DNA of 64,000 nucleotides from Donghicola eburneus (GTDB lineage: Bacteria > Pseudomonadota > Alphaproteobacteria > Rhodobacterales > Rhodobacteraceae), in assembly GCF_900115865.1 (NCBI RefSeq), contig NZ_FOXY01000002.1:62001-126000 (forward strand), in the 5' to 3' direction. The position numbers and the translations under genes were made by a program. The notes under the pieces were generated by a model that was given only the letters and a program-made list of their open reading frames with translations, was not told where the DNA came from and ran no database searches. Below, piece after piece: positions 1 to 8,518 of this stretch. Position 1 is the stretch's first letter. The number at the start of each line of letters is the position of its first letter.

Positions 1-674
1 TCGAGCAGTCGGGCGTTTCTCACTGCATCAGCTACACCCATCCCACGATGATCGCACAGATGGGGCCCCGCCGCTTCGCGGCAGAGGGCAGCCCCGCCGA
101 TTGCGTGCTGGCCGGTGTCCACCACGTTCTGAAAGACACGCCTCCGGATCTGATCCTGTCGGGCGTTAACCGTGGTAACAACTCGGCCGAGAACGCGCTC
201 TACTCGGGCACCCTTGGTGGCGCGCTCGAAGGGGCGCTTCAGGGCATCCCGTCCTTTGCGCTGTCGCAATACCTCGGGCCGGAAAACTACGACATCGAAG
301 ACCCGTTCGAGGCATCGCGCACCCACGGCGCAGCCACCATCCAGAAAATTCTGGACGCCGGTCTGCCGGATGGCCCCACCTACCGCACGTTTTACAACGT
401 GAACTTCCCGCCTGTACCTGCTGCTGGTGTCAAGGGCGTGCGCGCTGCGCCCCAAGGTCTGCGCCTTGGCACCAGTTTCGCGGTCGAGCCGCACAAAGCG
501 CCGTCTGGCCGGATGTTCCTGTGGGCCCGTGGCGGCGACCAGCGCGCCGTGACCCAAGAGGGCTGCGACGCGGACGTGAACCTGAATGGTTATATCTCGG
601 TCACCCCCATGCGTGCCGATTTCACGGCCCATGACATGCTGGGTGCACTCGGCGACGCCCTGAATCAGGGATGA
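1..674 (+). CDS. surE: 5'/3'-nucleotidase SurE (N-terminus cut by window edge)
   Basis: SurE is a metal-dependent phosphatase acting on nucleoside monophosphates and other phosphoesters. The reading frame is open from base 3, so the gene begins outside the window and the N-terminal metal-binding part is missing. The visible part carries family landmarks: a CDCVLAG-like stretch (here [12 protein letters not shown]), [12 protein letters not shown], and [12 protein letters not shown], which together line the active site. The C-terminal region ends in [15 protein letters not shown], a normal SurE end. The TGA at 672-674 overlaps the ATG of pcm, so the two are translationally coupled. The order surE-pcm-nlpD is conserved in proteobacteria, where it is linked to repair of aged cell components and stationary-phase physiology. 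Confidence 0.95.
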   Translation, partial: EQSGVSHCISYTHPTMIAQMGPRRFAAEGSPADCVLAGVHHVLKDTPPDLILSGVNRGNNSAENALYSGTLGGALEGALQGIPSFALSQYLGPENYDIEDPFEASRTHGAATIQKILDAGLPDGPTYRTFYNVNFPPVPAAGVKGVRAAPQGLRLGTSFAVEPHKAPSGRMFLWARGGDQRAVTQEGCDADVNLNGYISVTPMRADFTAHDMLGALGDALNQG

Positions 675-1318
675 TGATGGACGAGGCAGCCCAGCAGAAG
701 ATGCAATTCATGTTCGCCCTGCGCTCGCACGGGGTGACGGATGCGCGTGTGCTGTCCGCAATGGAGGCCATCGACCGCTCCTATTTTGTCAAAGGCATCT
801 TCTCGGCCCGCGCCTATGAGGACACCCCCCTGCCCATTGCCTGTGGGCAGACAATTTCACAGCCGTCAGTCGTCGCCATGATGACCCAAGCACTGAAACT
901 GTCCCCTCGGGACAAGGTGCTAGAGGTCGGTACAGGTTCTGGCTATCAAGCCGCGATCCTGTCGCAATTGGTGCGCCGCGTTTACACGGTGGACCGCCAC
1001 GCCCGCTTGGTCAAAGACGCGATGTCCCTGTTTCGCAGACTTGATCTGAACAACATCACGGCTCTGATTGCCGATGGCAGCTATGGTCTGCCCGAGCAGG
1101 CGCCTTTCGACCGCATTATTCTGACCGCCGCAGCCGAAGACCCCCCGGGTCCGCTCTTGGCCCAACTCAAGGTCGGCGGTATCATGGTGCTACCGGTCGG
1201 CCAATCAGACGCCGTCCAGAGCTTGATCCGCGTCACAAAGACCGAAGATGGCCTGCATTACGACGAATTGCGCCCTGTGCGCTTTGTGCCTCTCGTCGAG
1301 GGGCTTGGAAAAGACTAG
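671..1318 (+). CDS. pcm: Protein-L-isoaspartate O-methyltransferase
   Basis: This enzyme methylates L-isoaspartyl residues with S-adenosylmethionine, starting repair of deamidated or isomerised Asn/Asp in aged cytoplasmic proteins. The 215-residue length is normal. The [11 protein letters not shown] segment (residues 61-71) matches the family active-site motif, and [11 protein letters not shown] (83-93) is SAM-binding motif [10 protein letters not shown] further on is the later Rossmann strand. The start is one of three consecutive ATG codons (671, 674, 677). The first overlaps the surE stop in an ATGA arrangement. The nlpD-like gene follows within about 70 bases, giving one three-gene unit. 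Confidence 0.95.
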   Translation: MMMDEAAQQKMQFMFALRSHGVTDARVLSAMEAIDRSYFVKGIFSARAYEDTPLPIACGQTISQPSVVAMMTQALKLSPRDKVLEVGTGSGYQAAILSQLVRRVYTVDRHARLVKDAMSLFRRLDLNNITALIADGSYGLPEQAPFDRIILTAAAEDPPGPLLAQLKVGGIMVLPVGQSDAVQSLIRVTKTEDGLHYDELRPVRFVPLVEGLGKD

Positions 1319-1390
1319 GTTTATTTTTAGTACCCAAGGGCCCTGCCAATGGCCGCAGACGACAAGAGCCCGCACGAGAGGATGATCGAG

Positions 1391-2590
1391 ATGACCCGCT
1401 TCGCCTACATGCGCTTTCCCAAAGCCATGACTGCTGTTCTTGGTGTCGGACTGCTGTCCGCGTGTGACCCCAACAGCATGGATGTAGATTTTCGCAGCGT
1501 CGGCAAGGGGTTTGATACCTCGTCCGCCGTCACCGGCGGCACCCTAAGCCGCCCTGCCCCCGACGCCCGTGGTGTAATTTCCTACCCCAGCTATCAAGTG
1601 GCGCTCGCTCGCAACGGTGAAACCGTGCAGCAAGTGGCCGACCGTCTGGGGATCAGCGCCCAAGAATTGGCGTCGTATAACGGCTTGAAAACCGGCGACC
1701 GCTTGCAGCGCAACGAATTGCTGGCCCTGCCGACCAAGATCGACAACAGCATTAGCGCACCTTCCGGTATTCAGACGACCTCGCTCGGGGCCCCGTCCGT
1801 GGACATCACCACCATGGCCGGCAATGCCATCGAAAACAGCCCGACCACCATTTCGCCACCCGCAAACGCGACGCCCGCCCCTGCGGCGCCCGCAGGACCG
1901 ACCCCAGTGCGCCACAAAGTCGTGCGCGGCGAGACTGCCTTTATCATTGCGCGCCAGTACGGCGTGTCAGTGCGCAGCCTAGGCGAGTGGAACGGTCTGG
2001 ATAGCAACTTCACCGTCCGCGAAGGACAGGTGCTGCTGATTCCTGTCAGCGAACAGACCGCTGCAGCCCGCACTGCCGCCAGCACAGCCGTCGCAGAGAA
2101 GCCTCAGTCGCCGGGCAACGGATCGCCAACACCGACCCCGCCGTCGGCCACCACGCCGCTGCCCAAAGAGCAGACCCAAGCGGCCTCTGAACCGGTCGCA
2201 GCGCCTGCTGCCCCCGAGGTCAAGCAAACCGCCAAGGCAGGTGGTCGTCTGGGCTGGCCCGTGCAGGGCAACATCGTCCGCGATTACAAGAAGGGCACCA
2301 ACGAGGGTATCGACATTGCGTCTTCGGCTGGCACATCGGTCAAAGCAGCCGAGGCGGGTACCGTTGCTGCGATCACCGCTGACGCCAATCAGGTGCCAAT
2401 CCTCGTGGTCAAACACGCAGGCAATCTGCTGACCGTCTATGCCTATATCGACGACCTGCAGGTCAAGAAAGGCGACACTGTCAGCCGTGGCCAGACCATC
2501 GCGAAGGTCCGCGCAGGCAGCCCTGCGATCCTGCACTTCGAGGTCCGCGATGGCTTTGAAAGCGTCGATCCGACAGATTACCTGAACTGA
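1391..2590 (+). CDS. nlpD: NlpD-like lipoprotein: two LysM domains and a degenerate LytM/M23 domain
   Basis: This is probably an envelope lipoprotein that activates a septal peptidoglycan amidase. I prefer ATG 1391 because GAGAGG (1376-1381) sits nine bases upstream and the product then starts with a lipoprotein signal whose lipobox LLSAC puts the lipidated Cys at 25; ATG 1349 and 1382 are alternatives. LysM domains lie at about 67-114 and 174-219, separated by Pro/Ala/Thr-rich linkers. The C-terminal LytM fold is at about 289-397. Its zinc ligands are largely lost: HxGxD reads NEGID, the usual YAH reads YAY, and HxH reads ILH. That is the pattern of non-catalytic NlpD/EnvC activators. The surE-pcm-nlpD order supports the name. 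No rpoS follows, as expected for alphaproteobacteria. Confidence 0.88.
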   Translation: MTRFAYMRFPKAMTAVLGVGLLSACDPNSMDVDFRSVGKGFDTSSAVTGGTLSRPAPDARGVISYPSYQVALARNGETVQQVADRLGISAQELASYNGLKTGDRLQRNELLALPTKIDNSISAPSGIQTTSLGAPSVDITTMAGNAIENSPTTISPPANATPAPAAPAGPTPVRHKVVRGETAFIIARQYGVSVRSLGEWNGLDSNFTVREGQVLLIPVSEQTAAARTAASTAVAEKPQSPGNGSPTPTPPSATTPLPKEQTQAASEPVAAPAAPEVKQTAKAGGRLGWPVQGNIVRDYKKGTNEGIDIASSAGTSVKAAEAGTVAAITADANQVPILVVKHAGNLLTVYAYIDDLQVKKGDTVSRGQTIAKVRAGSPAILHFEVRDGFESVDPTDYLN

Positions 2591-2611
2591 TCTGGCATCA
2601 CCCAGAGATGC

Positions 2612-2643
2612 AAAAGGCCCCTTCACTGCGAAGGGGCCTTTTT
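2612..2643. terminator. Strong rho-independent terminator, likely bidirectional
   Basis: AAAAGGCCCCTTC and GAAGGGGCCTTTT form a perfect 13-bp stem around a five-base loop (ACTGC), followed by a T-rich tract. It lies between the convergent nlpD-like gene and the DUF815 ATPase gene. The A/T flanks are symmetric, so it can serve both. Confidence 0.9.
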
Positions 2644-2664
2644 GTTTGAGAGCTGAGGTAACGG

Positions 2665-3504
2665 TCAGAGCGAAACGTCGTGCCGTCCTGCCAGATCGGT
2701 AAAGAACTGCCACGCCACGCGGCCAGAACGGGCCCCACGTGTTGCTGTCCATTCAATCGCCTCGGCGCGCACAGTTTCTTCGTCTACGGTCATGCCATGG
2801 GCCGCAACGTAGCCAAAGATCATCGACATGTATTCGTCCTGCGAACAGGGATGGAAGCCCAGCCAAAGCCCGAAACGATCCGACAGAGAAACCTTTTCTT
2901 CGACCGCTTCCGCAGGATTGATCGCGCTGGAGCGTTCGTTCTCGATCATGTCCCGCGGCATCAGGTGACGCCGGTTCGAGGTCGCATAGAAAATCACGTT
3001 GTCCGGACGCCCTGCGATACCGCCATCCAGAACGGCCTTGAGCGATTTGTAGTGCTGGTCGTCGTGGCTGAAGCTGAGGTCATCACAGAACAGAATAAAC
3101 CGGCGCTGGGGCGCCTCGCGCAGCAGGTCCATCAGACGCGCTACGGTGGGTAGGTCCTCGCGGGCGAGTTCGACCACTTTCAGCGGCAAGCCTTCATCCA
3201 GCAGCTTGGCGTGCACGGCCTTAACCAGACTGGATTTGCCCATGCCCCGCGCGCCCCAAAGCAACGCGTTGTTCGCAGGAAAGCCTTTGGCGAACTGGCG
3301 GGTGTTGGCCAGCAACGTGTCGCGGCTCCGGTTGATGCCGACCAGCAGGTCGAAATCCACGCGGGACACTTTGTTCACAGGGGTCAAACGCTCTGGCGCA
3401 GTTTGCCACAAGAAAGCATCAGCACTGTCAAAGTCCGGAGCGGCAAGCGGCGCCGGAGCCATCCGCTCCAGCGCCGCTGCAATACGTTCCAAAGGATCGG
3501 TCAC
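2665..3504 (-). CDS. DUF815-family AAA-type ATPase
   Basis: This is a 279-residue cytoplasmic P-loop ATPase of the DUF815 family; its cellular role is unknown. Walker A is GARGMGKS at residues 84-91, and Walker B is FILFCDD at 136-142. A sensor-like [11 protein letters not shown] follows, then [15 protein letters not shown], both typical of this family. The start overlaps the tatC stop by four bases, so it is the last gene of the tatABC unit and is co-translated with tatC. The linkage to Tat genes may only reflect operon packing; I see nothing in the protein (no signal, no membrane segment) that shows a role in export. Confidence 0.9.
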   Translation of the reverse strand: MTDPLERIAAALERMAPAPLAAPDFDSADAFLWQTAPERLTPVNKVSRVDFDLLVGINRSRDTLLANTRQFAKGFPANNALLWGARGMGKSSLVKAVHAKLLDEGLPLKVVELAREDLPTVARLMDLLREAPQRRFILFCDDLSFSHDDQHYKSLKAVLDGGIAGRPDNVIFYATSNRRHLMPRDMIENERSSAINPAEAVEEKVSLSDRFGLWLGFHPCSQDEYMSMIFGYVAAHGMTVDEETVRAEAIEWTATRGARSGRVAWQFFTDLAGRHDVSL

Positions 3505-4418
3505 TTGCGGTCCTCTTCGTCCTCGTCGAATTCCTTCATCAAAGGATCATTCTTGATCAGGGGATCTTCGGCCAGATCCTCTTCTTCTTCGTCGTCATAG
3601 TAGCCTTCGGCCCGTAGACGCGCCTCGCGCTTTTTCTCAACACGGGCAACAAGGAAGATCGAGATTTCGTACAGACCGTAGACCACGACAAACAGGATCA
3701 CCTGCGTGATAATATCCGGCGGCGTCACCACAGCGGCGAGGATCAGGATCGCCACCACTGCGTATTTCCGCACCGCACCAAGGCCCTCTGCGCTGACAAT
3801 GCCGGCCTTCCCAAGCAAGGTCAGCAAGACAGGCAGCTGGAAACACAGACCAAACGCCACGATGAACTTGATGGTCAGGCTCAGGTATTCTTGCGCAGAG
3901 CCCATAAAGGCAATCGCGCTATGCTGGGTCTGCTGCACTTCGCCATCTGTCACCAAGACGCCATCTTGTTGGAAGCCAAGGAAGAAGTCGAACGCCATCG
4001 GCGTCACAACGAAATAAGCGAACGATGCCCCGAGAAAGAACATGAAGGGCGAAGCCACCAAGAACGGCAGGAAAGCGCCCTTCTCGGATTTGTACAGACC
4101 CGGCGCAACAAAGCGCCACAGCTGGTAGCTGATCATCGGGAAGGACAGCACCAAACCGCCCAAGAGCGAGATCGACACAGCCACAAAGAAGCCCTCTTGC
4201 AGCTTGATCAGTACAAGGCCGCAATCCTCCTGCCCGCGTGCGGCGAGCGCCGAGCACAGAGGCTCGGTCAGGAAGTTGAAGATCGGGTTCCACACGGTGA
4301 AACAGATCACCATGCCAACCACAAAGGCCAGCATGGCGCGGATCAGTCGGGTACGAAGCTCAGCCAGATGCTCGATCAGCGGGGCCGAGGAATCTTCGAT
4401 CTCGTCGGTTTTGGTCAT
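3501..4418 (-). CDS. tatC: Twin-arginine translocase subunit TatC
   Basis: TatC is the polytopic receptor that recognises twin-arginine signal peptides of folded exported proteins. The N-terminal [16 protein letters not shown] motif and six hydrophobic segments match the family, as does the periplasmic loop [18 protein letters not shown]. At 305 residues it is about 45 longer than many TatC proteins because of a highly charged acidic C-terminal cytoplasmic tail ([13 protein letters not shown] and beyond). The gene lies 12 bases after tatB and overlaps the DUF815 gene by four bases. Confidence 0.97.
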   Translation of the reverse strand: MTKTDEIEDSSAPLIEHLAELRTRLIRAMLAFVVGMVICFTVWNPIFNFLTEPLCSALAARGQEDCGLVLIKLQEGFFVAVSISLLGGLVLSFPMISYQLWRFVAPGLYKSEKGAFLPFLVASPFMFFLGASFAYFVVTPMAFDFFLGFQQDGVLVTDGEVQQTQHSAIAFMGSAQEYLSLTIKFIVAFGLCFQLPVLLTLLGKAGIVSAEGLGAVRKYAVVAILILAAVVTPPDIITQVILFVVVYGLYEISIFLVARVEKKREARLRAEGYYDDEEEEDLAEDPLIKNDPLMKEFDEDEEDRK

Positions 4419-4430
4419 GTACGGGGTCCG

Positions 4431-4892
4431 TTATTCCCTGTCGCCACTGGTGCTGGCCGGTGCCGGTGCAGGGCTGGCAGGCGCGTCTGCGCTGGCGGCA
4501 TCTGCGGCGGCCTTGGCTTCGGCGTCCTGACGGGTCTGCGCCTTGCGGGCAGTTGCGTCATGGATCTTGCGTGCGGCGTCCGCCCGCTTTTCGTCCATGC
4601 CCCGCGCCTCAGCGTCAGGGTTCCAGTCGGTGAAGCTCTTGGCCGCATCTTTGACGCTGTCGAGGCCCATGTCCTTGTAGGACGCGGCGCTCTTGAAGCT
4701 GTTGGCAGCATCTTTGACGCCAGCATCGTCGGCGGCCTGTTCCATCGCCCGAGAGAATTCGCGGGCCATGCCTTTGGCCTTGCCCACGAACCGTCCGACG
4801 TTGCGGAACAGTACAGGCAAGTCCTTGGGACCGACGACGATCAGCGCCACGATCCCGATCAGCAGCAACTCGCTCCAGCCAAGGTCAAGCAT
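4431..4892 (-). CDS. tatB: Sec-independent translocase subunit TatB
   Basis: TatB pairs with TatC in the signal-peptide receptor complex. The 153-residue protein has one N-terminal membrane helix (residues 5-21) with the conserved Glu8 and the GP hinge (VVGPKDLP), then an amphipathic helix (about 26-55). A long, low-complexity Ala/Asp/Lys-rich tail makes up the rest, as is common for TatB. It sits six bases after tatA and 12 before tatC. Confidence 0.95.
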   Translation of the reverse strand: MLDLGWSELLLIGIVALIVVGPKDLPVLFRNVGRFVGKAKGMAREFSRAMEQAADDAGVKDAANSFKSAASYKDMGLDSVKDAAKSFTDWNPDAEARGMDEKRADAARKIHDATARKAQTRQDAEAKAAADAASADAPASPAPAPASTSGDRE

Positions 4893-4898
4893 GTGGGC

Positions 4899-5111
4899 TT
4901 ACGCCTTGTCTTTTTCTTCGGCGGGGGTCACGTCGCGCGCGTCATCACTTTTGTCTTCCAGCTCTTCAGAGCCGTCCTTGACGCCCTTTTTGAAGGCGGT
5001 GATGCCCTTGCCAACTTCGCCCATCAGCGAGCTGATCTTGCCGCGTCCGAACAGGACCAGCACAACAACAGCGATCAGAAGAAGACCGGGCAGCCCGATG
5101 TTATTCAGCAT
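4899..5111 (-). CDS. tatA: Sec-independent translocase subunit TatA
   Basis: TatA forms the oligomeric pore-like element of the Tat system. The 70-residue protein has a short membrane helix ([17 protein letters not shown]), the FGRGKI hinge and an amphipathic helix containing FKKGVKDG, followed by an acidic tail. The first gene of tatABC-DUF815. A good ribosome binding site (AGGGAGAG) precedes the ATG by about six bases. The 182 bases upstream separate it from the ABC ATPase gene and should hold the tat promoter. Confidence 0.95.
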   Translation of the reverse strand: MLNNIGLPGLLLIAVVVLVLFGRGKISSLMGEVGKGITAFKKGVKDGSEELEDKSDDARDVTPAEEKDKA

Positions 5112-5293
5112 GTATTCTCTCCCTTGCAGGGGCCCGATCCATTATGTCGCCGAGCCTCGCACAAACATCGCAACAATATGTATGGAGTCTGTCGCAGGGT
5201 TAAAAGCGCGAAACGGTCCCTAATGTCGGATTTTTTGCATTTGTTTCGTAAGCTGCTTGCCACGGGCAACTTTTCGCCAGCTTGCAGGCGCCT

Positions 5294-6385
5294 TTAGACA
5301 GTCGCCGGATACACAAAGCATCGGTCGCGCCGCAGCATGAGCCACAGGGGTTTTCCGGGCTTGGGCAGGAACACACCGGGGACGTTTGCCCGCAGAATCG
5401 AGCCATCGTAGTCCATACGGAATTCGACCAGACTCTCTTTGCCCATAAAACGGGCACGTTCCACAATACCCCGTGCGGGGGTGCCATCAGTCGGCGTCGG
5501 GTTCGGACCGCGTCCCCCGCGATCAAAGTCAATCCGGATATGCTGCGGGCGGATCACGATATCCACTTCGGCACCGTCAGGCACACCAGGCGCAAGGAAC
5601 TGACCAAAGGGCGTTTCTGTCAAAGCCCCCTTCACAGTGCCGCGCAACACATTGATGTCACTAAAGAAAGCGACTGCGCGCTTATCGACGGGATTGTTGT
5701 AGATGTTATAGGGTGCACCCTGCTGGACGATCAAACCGTCGCGCATCAGAGCGATTTCGTCCGCCATGCGCATCGCCTCTTCGGGCTCGTGGGTCACGAG
5801 CAGGACTGCAGTGTCTTCGTCTTTGAGAACGGCCAAGGTTTCATCACGGATATCGTCGCGCAGACGATTATCAAGCCCCGAGAAGGGCTCGTCCATCAGC
5901 ATGATGCGGGGCTTGGGCGCCAGTGCGCGGGCCAAGGCGACACGCTGTTGCTCGCCCCCTGACAGTTCGTGCGGATAAGAATCGATGTAGCGGCCCATGG
6001 CCACCTTGTTCAGCAGTTCCTCGACGCGGGCCCGCTTGCTGTCTTTGTCACCCTTGAGGCCAAAAGCGACATTCTCGGCTACGCTCAGGTGGGGAAACAG
6101 GGCGAAATCCTGAAACATGAGGCCGATCGAGCGGCGCTCTGGCGGCACGCGAAACACCGTGTCACAGATCAGGTTGCCATCAACGTAAATCTCGCCGCTG
6201 TCCTGCATCTCGACACCCGCGATCATCCGCAGGGTCGTGGATTTGCCGCATCCAGAAGGCCCCAACAGACAGGTCACCTGACCCGGCAACACCTTGAGCG
6301 AGACGCCTTTCACAACCTGATTGCCCTCGAAACTACGGGTCAGGTTACGGATCTCGAGGCGCGGGATGGGTGCAGTATGGGGCAA
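5294..6385 (-). CDS. Orphan ABC transporter ATP-binding protein (PotA/FbpC type)
   Basis: This is a 363-residue ATPase of the class that energises uptake of spermidine/putrescine, Fe(III) or similar solutes. I choose a TTG start at 6385-6383 because AAAGAGGA lies five bases upstream and the protein then begins LPHTAPIPRLEIRNLTRSF; longer starts run into the SDR gene. Walker A GPSGCGKST is at 42-50, the Q-loop at Gln92, signature LSGGEQQR at 141-148, Walker B IMLMDEP at 161-167 and the switch His at 199. A TOBE-type regulatory region fills the last ~110 residues. No permease or binding-protein gene is adjacent, so the substrate cannot be read from context. Confidence 0.88.
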   Translation of the reverse strand: MPHTAPIPRLEIRNLTRSFEGNQVVKGVSLKVLPGQVTCLLGPSGCGKSTTLRMIAGVEMQDSGEIYVDGNLICDTVFRVPPERRSIGLMFQDFALFPHLSVAENVAFGLKGDKDSKRARVEELLNKVAMGRYIDSYPHELSGGEQQRVALARALAPKPRIMLMDEPFSGLDNRLRDDIRDETLAVLKDEDTAVLLVTHEPEEAMRMADEIALMRDGLIVQQGAPYNIYNNPVDKRAVAFFSDINVLRGTVKGALTETPFGQFLAPGVPDGAEVDIVIRPQHIRIDFDRGGRGPNPTPTDGTPARGIVERARFMGKESLVEFRMDYDGSILRANVPGVFLPKPGKPLWLMLRRDRCFVYPATV

Positions 6386-6439
6386 GTCTGTCCTCTTTAC
6401 TTTCCGACTATTTCTGTCGGGTCCTCGGCTGATAGCAAG

Positions 6440-6508
6440 CCCGCCCCTGCCCTGCAAGCAAAGCTGCAGGGTCGGCCCTGCGTTTTTGACAGGACCGTCA
6501 GGGGCGGG
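6440..6508. repeat. Nested perfect inverted repeats between SDR and ABC ATPase genes
   Basis: An outer 10-bp perfect inverted repeat (CCCGCCCCTG at 6440-6449, CAGGGGCGGG at 6499-6508) encloses an inner 7-bp one (CCCTGCA at 6450-6456, TGCAGGG at 6465-6471). RNA of either strand could fold into a branched GC-rich structure. It occupies most of the 131-base gap between the SDR stop and the ABC start, so it could be a terminator without a T-run, an attenuator or a processing signal. Confidence 0.55.
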
Positions 6509-6516
6509 ATTGGAAT

Positions 6517-7296
6517 TTACATCGTGGTGTTGGTGGCGCCGCCGTCCAAGAGCACGTTCTGCCCGACCATGAACTTGGCGTATTGCGAGCACATGAACGC
6601 GCATGTCGCGCCAAAGTCACGAGCATCGCCATATGCGCCGGTCGGGATGCTAGCCAGACGCCGGGAACGCGCCTCTTCGACTGTGATGCCTTCGGTCTTG
6701 GCGGTGTTTCCGTCCAGCGCAATCATGCGGTCGGTCGCGTGGATGCCGGGCAGCAGGTTGTTCATGATCACACCGCTTGGCGCGACCTGACGCGAGGTAC
6801 CCGCCACGTAACCGGTCAGACCCGCGCGGGCCGAGTTCGACAGCCCCAAAGCCGCGATGGGTGCCTTGACCGAAACGCTGGTGATGTTCACCACGCGGCC
6901 CCAGCCGCGCTCTTCCATACCGGGGACAAGCGCTTTGATCAGTGCGATCGGTGCCAGCATGTTCGCATCCAGCGCTGCAATGAAATCCTCGCGGTCCCAG
7001 TCCTTCCAGCTACCCGGAGGGGGGCCGCCCGCGTTGTTCACCAGAATGTCGACCTGTCCGGCCACTTCCAACAGTTGCGCGCGTCCTTCTTCGGTGGTCA
7101 CGTCGCAGGCCACGGTTTCGACGGTCACGCCATACTTTTCGCGGATCTCTGCGGCGGTGGCTTCCAACGCCTCAACGCCACGTGCGTTCATCACCAGATT
7201 GACGCCCGCTTCGGCCAGTGCTTCGGCGCAGCCACGGCCCAGCCCCTTGCTGGATGCACAGACCAGTGCGCGTTTACCTGCGATACCCAAATCCAT
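6517..7296 (-). CDS. SDR-family oxidoreductase with atypical active site
   Basis: This 259-residue protein has a Rossmann fold: CASSKGLGRG (13-22) is the dinucleotide-binding glycine motif, NNAG is at 87-90 and the active-site Ser is near 140 (NITS). The canonical YxxxK pair is absent. The aligned positions read SNSAR (153-157), so Tyr is replaced by Ser and Lys by Arg. This is a recurring divergent SDR subgroup usually annotated as a 3-oxoacyl-ACP-reductase-like protein. Whether it is catalytically active is uncertain and the substrate is unknown. It is divergent from the Hint-domain gene. Confidence 0.88.
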   Translation of the reverse strand: MDLGIAGKRALVCASSKGLGRGCAEALAEAGVNLVMNARGVEALEATAAEIREKYGVTVETVACDVTTEEGRAQLLEVAGQVDILVNNAGGPPPGSWKDWDREDFIAALDANMLAPIALIKALVPGMEERGWGRVVNITSVSVKAPIAALGLSNSARAGLTGYVAGTSRQVAPSGVIMNNLLPGIHATDRMIALDGNTAKTEGITVEEARSRRLASIPTGAYGDARDFGATCAFMCSQYAKFMVGQNVLLDGGATNTTM

Positions 7297-7446
7297 TATT
7301 CTCTCCCCTTGAGCTTATTTAGCTGAACTTTCGGTCGTTCTTTACAATGTCTTCCGGCCAATTGCCCGACCCATCACAAAGCTGACCTAGATTCGCCTTC
7401 ATTCCTTGAATAAGTAATCAGTAGCGAGACAAAGGAAACCCACCCT

Positions 7447-8466
7447 ATGGGCAATTCGCCCCGAGCCACGTCCCTACCGCCGCAAAGTTTGCCCGTCTTC
7501 CGGAGCGAACAGTTCATCGTGGTTTCAGGTGCCAACATCGGTGACACCCTTTCCTTTGCCGAAGATTTGGCGCTGGATGACGTGTACTGCTTGGAAAAAG
7601 GCGCACCCGCGCGTCTGTCCATTCTGCCCGAAACCCGCAGCAAAGCGCGCATCGCGCCGGATACCGAAGTCGGTCTGGCGGGAAACCTGACCGTGCTGGA
7701 CAGCTGCATCACCTTGATGTCCCCACGCGGCGACACGACCGAAGCGCTGATTCTCGTTGAACTGGATGACGAGATGGACGTGCAAGAAGTGTACCTACTG
7801 CCCCTCGCTCGTCTGGTGCCAGGCGACGATTATACGCTGGTCGGGATCAGTACCGATGACGCTGCCCAAAAACTGGCCCAAGTGGCCTGTGTGGCGTTTT
7901 CACGCGGCACACATATCACTTTGGCCTCGGGCCGACAGACCCCTATCGAGGAACTGCAGGTCGGAGACCGCGTTTTGACCCGGGATTGCGGTGTGCAGCA
8001 GATCCGCTGGATCGGCCAGACCACAGTGCGCGCGGCTGGGGCCTTTGCACCTATCGTGATCACCGCTGGAACGTTGAACAACGAACACGATCTGGTGGTC
8101 AGCCCCGAACACCGGCTCTTTATTTATCAGCGTCAGGACCATCTTGGGGCGGGCCGCTCCGAAGTGTTGATCAAAGCGCGGCACCTTGTGAATGGCGACA
8201 CGATCTATTGGCGCGAAGGCGGGTTCGTCGACTATTTCCAGCTGCTGTTTGATGAACACCAGATCATCTACGCCGAAGGCATCGCCGCCGAAACGCTGCT
8301 TTTGGACCTGCGCACAGAGGCCGCTCTGCCAGACGACGTGATCCAGAGCGTTGCGGACAGTGCGCTTGGCGAGGCGGGATTGACCTCCCAGTCGCTCGAA
8401 GTGCCCGAAAGCCTGCTGCAATCGCCGGACATCCTGAAACGCATCCGCAGCGCCTCTTCGGGCTAG
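7447..8466 (+). CDS. Hint-domain (Hedgehog/intein) protein
   Basis: A 339-residue protein with an unassigned N-terminal region (about 1-145) and a C-terminal Hint_2-type module (about 148-290). The module starts at Cys148 and shows TPIEELQVGDRVLTRD, the block VVSPEHRLFI and DEHQIIYAEGIAAET, all hallmarks of the family in Rhodobacteraceae. Hint modules can catalyse self-cleavage at the Cys, but many bacterial members are uncharacterised. No signal peptide is evident. AAAGGA lies ten bases before the ATG. It is divergent from the SDR gene and 52 bases before prfC; function unknown. Confidence 0.85.
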   Translation: MGNSPRATSLPPQSLPVFRSEQFIVVSGANIGDTLSFAEDLALDDVYCLEKGAPARLSILPETRSKARIAPDTEVGLAGNLTVLDSCITLMSPRGDTTEALILVELDDEMDVQEVYLLPLARLVPGDDYTLVGISTDDAAQKLAQVACVAFSRGTHITLASGRQTPIEELQVGDRVLTRDCGVQQIRWIGQTTVRAAGAFAPIVITAGTLNNEHDLVVSPEHRLFIYQRQDHLGAGRSEVLIKARHLVNGDTIYWREGGFVDYFQLLFDEHQIIYAEGIAAETLLLDLRTEAALPDDVIQSVADSALGEAGLTSQSLEVPESLLQSPDILKRIRSASSG

Positions 8467-8518
8467 GGATCGCAAGGCAGGCTTGCCGAAATCCAGCGGG
8501 CGCTGTATGCGCGAGGCC

